From assembly GCA_011800805.1 (NCBI GenBank), contig MPNW01000161.1, forward strand, positions 135,280 through 158,028: DNA of 22,749 nucleotides, given 5' to 3'. A program made the position numbers and the translations under genes. This DNA comes from Hirudo medicinalis (lineage: Eukaryota > Annelida > Clitellata > Hirudinida > Hirudinidae). Positions within the stretch are counted from its first letter, which is position 1; each line of letters opens with the position of its first letter. Below, one piece after another: positions 1 to 10,724 of this stretch. The notes beneath the pieces were generated by a model. It was not told where the DNA came from and did no database searches. It saw nothing but the letters and a program-made list of their open reading frames with translations.

Positions 1-98
1 AAATCATGATAATGAAGAGGAGTCATGATAACGATATTCACCAGAACAGTAAAAAAGACTAATGAAGAACATTGAATAGAAAATTTAGAGAACAACTT

Positions 99-183
99 GA
101 TGATGATGATGATGATGATGACGAAGAGGAAGAGGGAGAGGAGGAGGAAGAATAAGCGGATGATGATGATGATGATGATGATG
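99..183. repeat. (GAT)n microsatellite with GAG/GGA-rich centre
   Basis: Two pure GAT blocks at 99-121 and 159-183 flank a GAA/GAG/GGA-rich block. Confidence 0.9.
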
Positions 184-299
184 TTGCTCCGCGAGGCAGG
201 TTGCTGTCCTCCGATCGATATGCTTCGCTGGCATTTTGTGGCCTACGAAAGCCACCAACTCCGGTGTTAATTAACAAACAGACAACCTTTGTCTTTACG

Positions 300-416
300 A
301 CACCATCGTCATCGCCATAGTCTTCACCACCATGGTCATCCTAGTCATTGTCATCATCCTCGTCATCATCAACGTCATTGTCATCGTAGTCGTCATTATC
401 GTCATCACTTTGAGTG
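300..416. repeat. Degenerate (ATC)n array
   Basis: CATCGTCATCGCCAT-type triplets with many substitutions; the complement of the GAT arrays seen elsewhere. Confidence 0.8.
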
Positions 417-1123
417 ACAAACAAAGCTTTGAAAAATGATCATAGGTCGATTATTTTGGCAATGTGAAGGGTTACACTTCTGTTGTTATGAGGTGATGGG
501 TCAACAAGTGCTCGTATGACGTCATGTGGAGTCGATTAGGTGACCTTATGACCTCAGCATTTCTTTGGAGACCAATAGAGTTTAAGAGATGTTCTGAAAT
601 TTCATAGTTTGCTTAATGTCACTTACGAATGTTCAGCAATAAATTTCATTTAAATGTTATTTTAATTAATTAAAAGTCGTAATCATTTCAAACGTTCACA
701 TTTCTAATCTTCCAGTCAATATCTTCACTTTCTTCGTCTGCTTCTTCACTTGGGTCTGTTTACCTCCGTTCAGAAAGAACCTCAAGGTCGATGCAGGGTT
801 GAATGCCGTGATGACATTCCGTATTTTTGTTCATTTTAACATTTAAAACCATCATTTTTATGAAACAATTGCTGGAAGATGCCGTGGTTTTTAATCATTC
901 CTCTGAGTCCAATTAATGCACGATGCATTCATTCACGGGTGCATTGTTCCAAGTAATTGCTTTCGTGTTCATTCAAGTGATAAAAAGGTGATTGTTGACG
1001 ACGACGATGACGTCAGTGATGACCCGAAAGCAGTTTGATAAATAAAAAGATATATGCGATATCAACGACAATCTTATATCAGAGCATCAAATCTGATGTT
1101 AACTTCAATATTATATTCCTAGC

Positions 1124-1257
1124 GCTAATTGATTGATTAATTGAGTAACCAATCAAATAATTGATTGATTAATTGATTGATTAATTGATTAAACGATCAA
1201 ATAATTGATTGATTAATTGATTAAACGATCAAATAACCAATTGGACAATCAATTAAC
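1124..1257. repeat. ATTGATTGATTA-type tandem repeat
   Basis: ATTGATTGATTAATTGATTA blocks alternate with AAACGATCAAATA. The longest period is about 33 bp and is repeated at least twice almost exactly (about 1175-1240). Confidence 0.85.
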
Positions 1258-1470
1258 CCAATGAATAATCTTCCTGTAAAAATGATTTAATTGGTAGATA
1301 TTCTTGTGTTAGTCGTTGATTTGAAAATTTAAGATTTTTTTGAATTTTCGCAGAAAAATCGATAAAAATCTCAACCCTTGTCCCCCATCTGCAAATGGCG
1401 TTTCTCAAAGTGGGGAGCAAAAGCAAACTAGCGTATAACTTCGGTCCACCAATCTTCAAATACCCGGGAT

Positions 1471-1805
1471 CGGACACACCTAGCTACACCAAGAACGAGC
1501 GACGTAGCCCACCGACCACGCATTTGCTGGCATGTGCCCGATACGCTCGTCTATGATAATACGTTGTAGGCCGGCTGAATGATTGCCTCTGTTGAATGAG
1601 TTATACTGTAACGGTGCACATTGCACAGGAGGAGAGAAGATGCGCTGGAGAGAGAGGGAACCGAAGGAGAGATGGCGAGGAGAAGGAGAGAGGGCGCTGG
1701 TTGAAAATGCATCGTTTCTCTCTGTTCGTTGTGGTCGACTGTTGTGAAGAGATTCGTTGGAACTGCTGATGTTGGTTTCGACGAGGAAGGAAGGACCGAA
1801 GAAGA
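1471..1805 (+). promoter_or_regulatory. Probable promoter/5' UTR of the BCOR-like gene
   Basis: This stretch is more GC-rich than its surroundings. At about 1627-1700 it has a purine-rich GAGA-type run on the plus strand. It lies directly upstream of the ATG at 1806 and includes an in-frame stop at 1767. I see no clear TATA box or initiator, so the transcription start is not located. The call rests on position and composition only. Confidence 0.35.
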
Positions 1806-3587
1806 ATGGATGAACAACAACATCGTTCCATGGTGAATGTCGTCAGTTCCACCATGACCTGGGACCAATCGAACTTCAGGAGTCACTCGCTGGTCATACC
1901 ATCAGTTTCCATCACGTCGTCTGCTCAACAGGATGCGCCACTTTACCACAACGACTCGTGGAAGGAACGATTAGCCACTTCTACCCTCGTTCTGAGTGAA
2001 CCCCTCCCCAGGAACCACCCGATGAACTCGGACGATCAACCCCTCGACTTGACGTGTGCCAGGAAGAGAAGATCCTGTTCTGATGACCCCGAATCACCGC
2101 TGGATCTTTCGCTGAAGAAACCACGTCTCACGATTCTCCAACCGGATCTTCAACCGATAGATTTCGCCAGCAACGACGTGAGATCGTCTGCCCTGCCACC
2201 TTCCGGAAACTTCGACAATCCAATTCTCGTGGATGACGCTCCTTCCACTATGGAATCTCTCGCCAACTGGAAATTCTCGGCAAGTAAGCTCATCCAGTTT
2301 GCGCATTTACACAACTCCGCAGTCACTCAATTGACTCCACGTCACCTGCCATCCAATTGCTCCTCGCTGACGTCCTCCGATCAAAACTTCCACGTCAATC
2401 TCGGAGGACTTCAGCAGCAGCCCAGCAATTTATTCTTCCCAGAAAAACAAAGGACCGAAGTAAACAGTTCCCTGATTCTTCACGGAGGTCCGCAACTTCA
2501 TCCTGAAAAGTTCTGCTCGAATCCCGAGGGCGGTCAGCAGTTCTTCGTGCCGAACGTTCCTTCGAAAGGCATCGACTTCAAACACGTGAGGTTCCACGAA
2601 ATGGGCTCCAATCTTCGCAAGTTGTTGAAGAAAGACGAGGCTGTGCATCAGAGCAGGTGTTCGGATGTTTTCGACGCCTGCAAATCTCAGAATTTGTCTC
2701 CACTCGTTAAGAATAACAATTCGACGTTCACCAGAAACCTGCAAATAATCGTTCCTCCAAACTACTCAAAATCAACTCATTTTGAGGCTTCCACGACTTT
2801 TCCCGAAAGAAGTGAAATGAAAGGATTTTTGTCAACGCCTCACTTGATTCGAACCTCGACTTTGTCTTTCGCAGCGGGAATGGAAAACACGTTCACCAAC
2901 GAATCCCCCTCCAACAGATCTTCCTGCAAAGTTTTGGGACATCGGAGCTCGAAAAAAATCCCCGTCGCCAACGTCCAACCGTTCATGAAGGCAGGACTTT
3001 TGGATGCCAACGAACCAATCGTCATCGATCCCTCACCACCACCTCCTGGCTTCGAAATCGAAGCACAAAGAGACTCAAACCAGTCACAAACAAAACCTCC
3101 TCCTGAACAAACATGTTGCTTCCTTCCTTCTCTTTCCCAAAAACTTACCGACCATCACGAATCCGAAGTTCTTCAAAGTGGATCGATGCCGAACGAGTTC
3201 CTTGTTGAGGGTCCGTGCACCTCGGTTTTAACGGAGATCAGGGAAGATCCGTCCTCAAACAAATTTCAGGTCGATCAAATTCCTGCCTCCAATTCTTGTT
3301 GTGTCAAAGCATCCCCCAAGTTGAAAAAGGCTGAGAAGAAGAAGATGTCTTGTGCTTCTGCCATTGAGTACATTGACGATGACATGTCCACTCAAGACCT
3401 CCCTTCAGACGCACATCACAAACAGAAGCGCAATTGCTTTCGAAAATCACTGAAGCGTGACACAGAATCAACTCCTCCTTGTTCCACCTCGCCATCTTCG
3501 TCGTCCTCATCTCCATCTGAAGAACAGCAGAAGCTTTCAAAGAGGAAGCATCAACAGAAGCAACACTCGGATGATTCCAATAATCAG
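1806..3587 (+). CDS. BCOR: BCOR-like exon 1: N-terminal disordered region with CtBP motifs
   Basis: Encodes residues 1-594 and ends phase 0 at CAG|GTTGGT. It is rich in Ser, Pro, Asn and Gln, with no folded domain I recognise. Seen: PLDLT at 79-83 (nt 2040-2054), PLDLS at 98-102 (nt 2097-2111) followed at once by KKPRL, hydrophobic-acidic strings ILVDD (140-144) and IVIDPS (405-410), basic patches around 504-513 and 578-581, and a serine run near 562-569. PLDLS is the classical CtBP-binding form and is known in BCOR/BCORL1; KKPRL may help nuclear import. Without splicing the frame runs 23 codons further to a TGA at 3657-3659, so intron retention would give a truncated 617-residue protein. Confidence 0.88.
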
Positions 3588-4963
3588 GTTGGTTTTGATG
3601 CTATTTTTGAAGCGGAAAAACCCGGGCTCCTTAAACGGCCATTCGTATTGATTGGTTGAATACTTATCTCCTGATATCGATGGTTCGTGCTAATCACTCT
3701 GTTACCTGGATGATGTTCACCAATAATTGCAGGTTCTTACTTCTTCCTACGACAAGGTATTTCAACCACCTGCATCAAGACAACCTGGTGAGTGGAATTT
3801 GTTATAATTTAAAAAACTGTTCAAACCACATTCTTTCTCGAGAACGCGAAATGATAATCCCTTTTCTTGATGGGTTCTGCTTGCTTCTAATGAAAGTGCT
3901 GGAGGTGATGATGACGACGATGATGGTGGCGATGGTGACGTCATTGGTGTCAGCGTTGACGCATGCTGTTGTTGACGTAAGCAACTGTTTTGAGTTGGAA
4001 TGACGTGGCACACTTATTTGCAACATCGACAAACTGTTGAACGTGTCTCTCGAGTCTCGCTTTCGTTCCAACTTCAACGGACGACTTTCTGCGAAGAACA
4101 TTTCAGGAGAACAGCTTCAGGATGTTATTTTCCATATTTTCAAATTGTTTCGAATTTCGTTGGTTGACATTTTCAATTGAATGTGCTTCAAAATGATTTA
4201 ACCTGGTTTAAATAATAAGCGTGGTGATTAAGTAATACCAGATGATTAATTATTGTTTCCATGGCAACTCGTAATGATCACTAATAGCGATTTGGGAAAT
4301 TACTACTTCGCGTTTGGTCTCATTTCTTGCTAATTATAACCGCATGGGTCAAAGTTCGTGTCACCTTTACTCATTGCTCGTGACTTTGTTACAGGTGACC
4401 AGGTGAATTTCGAATGCTCCCACCTGTTGGCACTCGAACTCATTTTAAAACTTTTACAAGAAACATTTGACTTCATACCTCGTGTTCACATGTTGAAACT
4501 CTTAATTATTCAAAACGCATTTTGACCCCGAAAGCAAAACTTCAGAGGAGTTCATGAGGAATGCAACGCAATATCACCTGTATTATTTTCTTACCTGTAT
4601 CGCCTTATCTCAAACAATTCATTTATCCCGCCCACCTTCTTGGTTCCCCGCAGTTTCGAACAGGCAAAAAAAGTCTTTGAGCTCGAAATAAGCTTAATTT
4701 AAATAATTTAATTAAGATTTAATTTGATATTTTTGCCAATAAATTCGAGAAATTTAATTTGGTTGGTGATGACTTTGTTTAAATCTCATTTTTATTGCAA
4801 AAGATTGAATTGAAACACAAAATGAACTCATATTTATGAGACATATTTGATTAAGAAAGTTGGAAAGTGAAACTCCGTTTGTCGTTTCAATCCTGGAGAA
4901 GAAAATGTGTCTGGAAGCACAACATCTCATGATGGTGGTGATGATGATGACGATGATGATGAC

Positions 4964-4996
<33 letters not shown>

Positions 4997-6069
4997 GATG
5001 GTGATGATGATGATGATGATGATGATGATGGCGATAATAATGTGGATGTTAAGCTACGATGATGATGATGATGGTGGTGGTGATGATGATGACGATGACG
5101 ATGATGATAAAGATGATGATAAAGATGATAAAGTTGATAAAGATGATAATGATGATGCTAAAGATGACAAATGATGATAAAGATGATGACGATGATGATA
5201 GTGATGACAACAACGAGGATGGTGATGATGACAACAAAGATGATAGAGAATAATTTTATGAATGCTTGAAGAGCTGGGATTTTGTTTGAAGATTTGGAAT
5301 GAAAATTCAACCTTAACATTGATCAATATTAAAGGGTCATGATGCTGTCCGAGAACAAGCTGTTGTTAAAATGGTGATGGTGAAATATGAAATGAAAGAT
5401 GGTGAATTGTGGTGACATTGAGCTGAATGAATTGATGCTTTCTCAAATGAATTAGGCATGCAATCAATGCATGGTGGATGGAAGGACAAATTCACAAACA
5501 ATGTGTGGTCGGAGGGCTACAACGGTTCGTGGTGCATGAGAACTGGGGATGATATTTAATAAGGACCACGTATTGATAAACTGGCTAACAAAACTTTTAA
5601 TGAAATCAGGCATCAACGTCATCCAAGTTATCCTTAACCTGAAATCGTTATCACAGAAACTACCCCACAATATTAATCATCATCACCACCACCTTCATCA
5701 TCATCATCATCATCATCATGCGATAGCTACCTTAAAGGAAAGTTTAATAAGTCGTTGTGAAACTGAAATGACTTCATACGCACGGATTCTTTTCATTTTA
5801 TGGGCTGTTGATGATGATGATGATGATGATGATGATGACGATGATGATGATGACGATGATGTTGATGATGTTGATGTTGATGATGATGATGTTGATGATG
5901 ACGATGATGTTGATGATGTTGATGATAATGATGATGATGATGATGATGATGATGACGATGATGATGATGATGATGATGATGATGACGATGATGACGATGA
6001 CGATGATGACGATGACGATGATGTCGATGACGATGACGATGATGGTGATGGTGATGGTGATGATGGTGG

Positions 6070-6102
<33 letters not shown>

Positions 6103-9100
6103 CGAAACAGTGGTTCGAACGTCGGTCATTTGTTGCCAACNGACTCCACTCTGATTTTGGTATTGACGGTCTTGCCCTCTCGTGGCTTCGCTCCTACCTT
6201 TCCAACAGATCTCAATACGTTAAGCTTGGCGATCACACTTCCCCCTCCGCTGCTCTCCTTGCCGGGGTTCCTTGCTCTGTCCTAGGACCCCTGCTTTTCA
6301 CGACTTATACCTCACCCCTGTCCGACATAGTTAAGAACTTCGACGTGTCTTTTCACCAATACGCGGACGACACGAGCCTTTACTCTGTCCTCTCCAACCA
6401 CAGTGTCTCCGAACAACTTGACAATCTGCGTAAGTGCACAGATGTCATTAATGACTGGCATCTCGTCAATTTTCTTCAACTTAATCCGCAAAAATCCGAA
6501 GTTATGTTTATCGGCACACCCACACATCTCAAGAATCTATCTCCTCCATCTTCAATAAACATCGCCGGCACTACTCTTCTTTCTTACTACCCTAAAACTC
6601 CTCGGCGTCACCTTTGATTCCCACCTCAGCTTTAAACAGCACACCATCTCTGTAATAAAATCATGCAACCACCTCATCTGGGCTATTAGACACATCCGTC
6701 CATTTCTTCTCTGTCGACACAACTTCTGCTCTTGCACGCAGTCTGGTCCTCTCTCGTCTTGACTACTGCAACTCCCTCCTCTACGGTACCTCTGCCTCAC
6801 TTCTCCACTCCCTTCAGCGCACCCAAAATAATCTAGCCAAACTCGTTCTTCTCAATTCCAGCCTTAACAGCTCTGAATGCCTGAGGCAACTGCACTGGTT
6901 ACCTATACACCTTCGCATCATCTTCAAAATCTCCTTAATAACTTATCATACTCTAGCCACATCCAACCCTCCCTTCACCAACCAGTCCACAGATCATCCA
7001 TCGTCAATCGAGGCTTCACCTATGCCTCGCCTGCCGTCTGGAACGACCTTCCCCCCATCATCAGGTCTCAACCGTCGCTCGAACTCTTCAAGCGCCAGTT
7101 GAAGACTCACCTCTTCAAAATAGCACTGGACGGAGAACCGCGGCGCCTCTGACGCTCTGCATACGGCGCCATAAAAATGAACTATAATTACTATTGTTAT
7201 TATTATTATTGTTGTTGTTGTAGTTGTTGATTGTTGTTGTAAATTAATGAGTTGAGGATTGTCGTTGTTGTCTGAAATACAACTACAGACAGAATCCTTG
7301 TGCTTGTTGCTTCGCGGGTTGTTTTGCATCCACCCGGATCGACCTACAACAGCCTTGCGTCGGCCTGTTATCAACATTTTGAAATTTCAACTGTCGGTGA
7401 TGATAACGATGACCTTTTGCATTCCATCGTCGGTGTTCATTCTTAATTATGGTCGTTATTATTTAGTGATTTATATTCAATTATCAACTTTTACCGACTG
7501 ACGAGGACTCACCTTATTTGCCTAGAAATAAACACACGCTAAGAATTCGTGGAATTAACAACAATAATTTAATATTCAGTGAATATCTGAAGAAATCAGT
7601 TGAATGTCCTCAAAAAATGATTTCAAATATTTTTGTCGATGTGGACCACCATTGAAGACCACCATTGAAGACCACCATTGAAGGCCACCATTGAAGACCA
7701 CGTTTTTTGTTTTGAGTCCTCAGCATATTTTCATAGTTTTCATCAATTATATTATTATTAATAATATAATTATATAATATAATTATATAATAATAATATT
7801 ATGATTGTCTTAAGAACTATATTATGTATTAATATTTATATTATTGTATTAATATTTATCAAAATATTATTGTGTTGTAATAAGGCATTTAAATGTTACA
7901 TGTTTGGTTTTTGTGATGTGATGCGATGCGATGCTTATGCTTTTATTTCGTTTGCACTCCTCCTTGTTTCAGCTCCTTGAAGGATTACTTGAGAGTTGAA
8001 CAAGTCCTTCACTCAAAAGATGATGTAATCTTTTAACAATTCCACTTATTTGAATCGCAAGTAATTTTGTGATGTTGATGATGATTATTATGGTCATAGT
8101 GATGATGATTGTTGTGATGATGATGATGATGATGATAGTGGTTTGTGATGACGACGATGATGATGATGATGGTGATGGTGCTGGTGACTATCACGTAAGT
8201 CAACTCAATGATAACTTTATTGCTGTAACAAACTGCAGAACGTGTTTCTAGGAGCATCGGTGATAATGATGAGTCAAGCGATGATGATGACTTACTTTGA
8301 TGATGGTGATGATGATGATGATGACGACGACGACGATGGTGATGATGATGGCATCATCAATTTTATAATTGAGCCTTTCATTACAGGCTGCCTTTACAGT
8401 TGTAATCTTTCCATGATTTCATGTCAACATTCGCTTATTTTGTATTCTCGAAATCTCAAAAGAAAACTTCTGCTCCTGATTTGTGGCTACGAAACAGGAT
8501 GCAGCATTTGACGGGTGTTCAATGCTCGTTTGTTGAACCTCGTTCAGCTCTCGACTAATGATTATGCTACTCGAGTACTAATATCAGCAATATAATAACC
8601 TACTAATAATTATAACCTAATAACTAAAATTAATTATAACCTAGTAATATAATTATTATTAGCATTATCATAACCTAATAATAATAATAATAAATATCAC
8701 TGTTATTTGTAATGTTACAACTTGTTGTCAATAACAACGACAAACAACTGATCAAAACAATTCAGCAAGGACGTCCTCAAACCAGCAACAACACATCGGA
8801 GATGAGGCTAGTCAACCGCATGAGTCAGCATCACCATCATCATCTTCTTCATCATCATCTTCTTCTTCTTCATCATCATCATCATCACTTCCCATCGAAG
8901 GAGTCATGAAGGAGGATAACATTCCAGGAAAAGGTTATTTTTGTTTCAAAAAAAATGAACGAGGAAGTGGGAGTTACAGATGGATTTTAAAGGGATTTTT
9001 AATAATTAACAGATATATGCGATGAAATTGTTACATATTTACAACATGTAATATATATATATATATATAATATATTATTTTATATAATATAAATGAATTA

Positions 9101-10678
9101 TGTTATAATATAATATATATTAATATAATATATATTATAACATAATATAATATATAATATAATATAATATATAATATAATATATATTATAACAACAAATA
9201 TGTTATTAATTAATAAACTGAGGTATGAACAGTCACAAAATGACACGAAAACATCATTAAATTCCCCCCAATTGTAATCCCACCAATCAGCACTCAGCAA
9301 ACCGATGGAAGACCTGACTGCATCGAACAAATCAGATGTTGCCATGGAGATGCATCCGAGGACTCAACCTTCCTGCAGCAGATTCAGAGGATCGACAGAT
9401 CGACGAGGGAAAGGAGGAAAAAGAAAAAATTCAAAAAATGACTCCGAGGTGAGAATTTCACTCCATCACGTTTCCTTGGCAACGACGACAACAATTAGTT
9501 GAACTTTCCAAGGTCGCTGCATCCGTGCTGAGGTCAAGCCAGCCGTCTTTTTACGGGTTCTTCACGTCACCCTTGAGATCCTCGAACAGGGGTCGCTGTA
9601 GGAAAAACCCACAAACCGTCAACACCTGCAGAACAGTTCCACCTTTGTTGATGTCGTCGCTTTCAACATCAGAAGGAGCTTCTGTCGTGACGGAGAAAAA
9701 CCTTGCCGAGACGAGGCTTCACCAGGCGACGAGATTAGGATGCGAGGTGATGCATTGAATGCATCTTCGTGCATGCATGCACACGTAAGCAATTGAATTC
9801 ACTTCAGGACTTGGTCTGGCATTTCTTGAGCGTCGAGTCCGTCCATGCCAACGTTCAGGACAACAACGGCACCACTCCACTGCACATTTCATCGATCTCA
9901 GGAGACGTAAACACTTCCATCATGCTCCTCAGTTATGGCGCTCAACCGAATGCAAAGGCACTCGACGGAAGCAGGTGAGAATGATGACATGTCGAATGCT
10001 TAAAAGTGGATCTTAAAATCTTAAGTTGCGTCTTTCAGACCCCTGCACAATGCCGTCCTAGGAAACCATTTGCACCTTGTGAGACTTCTGCTCACCTACG
10101 GGGCTGATCCGACCCTCACGAACTTCCAAGGGAAAACACCCACCCAGTTGAGTAGGACGAGGAAAATGAGGAATTTCTTAAGAGGTTGGTTTGTGTTTTG
10201 TCGTCATGAGGTGATGATGATGATGATGACGTCATGACGACAACAAATTAATGAATGAATTTCATTATTTGACTGCAAAACATTCCGGGCAGACCTTACA
10301 ATGCCGTGAATGGATTAGTGAATGCTAGTCGATGAATGTGTGACTGAATGATTGAATGAATGAATGAATAACAGCGAATCCCCACTTCACGCGATTATTG
10401 TTTTATTATTATTATTATTAATTTTATTATTATTATTATTATTACTGCTACTGCCACTACCACTATCATTATTGTTGTTGTTGTTGTTTTTATTGTTTTT
10501 GTTTTTGTAGTTGTCGTTATTATTATTATTATTGTTGTCATTATTAATATTATTATTATTGCTTATTATTATTATTGTTATTGTTGTTGTCGTTGTCGCT
10601 GTCGTCGTCGTCATCATCATCATCATCACCATCATTATCATTATCAGTACATCATTATTATTATTAATGTTGTTGTTA

Positions 10679-10724
<46 letters not shown>

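Larger units (their letters stand above)
1..1470. other. Upstream intergenic region, no gene recognised
   Basis: Holds GAT and ATC arrays and an ATTGATTGA-type tandem repeat, listed separately; the rest is AT-rich unique DNA. At 55-153 a short plus-strand frame ends in polyaspartate then polyglutamate and a stop. It has no recognisable upstream exon and is best read as a repeat artefact. Confidence 0.6.
3788..8765 (+). other. Intron 2 of the BCOR-like gene (about 5 kb)
   Basis: Bounded by CTG|GTGAGT and ATTCAG. It carries GAT arrays, one LINE fragment, a 13-bp tandem repeat and AT-rich palindromes, listed separately. I found no further exon with BCOR similarity. Because exons 2 and 3 are both phase 1 at this junction, an extra exon whose length is a multiple of three could still be hidden here. 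Confidence 0.65.

Noticed and set aside
55..153. Short acidic frame D9-E4-G-E5-stop that could be the end of an upstream gene
   Set aside because: Made of GAT and GAG repeats with stops just upstream; no gene context within the window.
1551..1886. Minus-strand frames of 84-111 residues overlapping the BCOR-like start
   Set aside because: Antisense shadows of the 5' UTR and exon 1; no similarity and low-complexity Ser/Leu content.
6108..6125. GGTTCGAAC resembling a tRNA B box before the LINE
   Set aside because: No A box at proper distance (the GAT array is there) and no SINE body follows.
5549..6154. A 201-residue plus-strand frame ending in a long polyaspartate run, and matching polyserine/polyisoleucine frames on minus
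   Set aside because: All are translations of the (GAT)n array; there is no upstream exon or domain, and the sequence is inside intron 2.
5808..6617. A 269-residue frame joining polymethionine to reverse transcriptase
   Set aside because: The polymethionine part is the GAT array and the frame crosses an N. Only the downstream reverse transcriptase part is real, and it is a broken LINE fragment.
8712..8909. A polyhistidine frame starting at an ATG near 8712
   Set aside because: The exon here reads in a different frame (polyserine), which is the only one matching splice phase on both sides.
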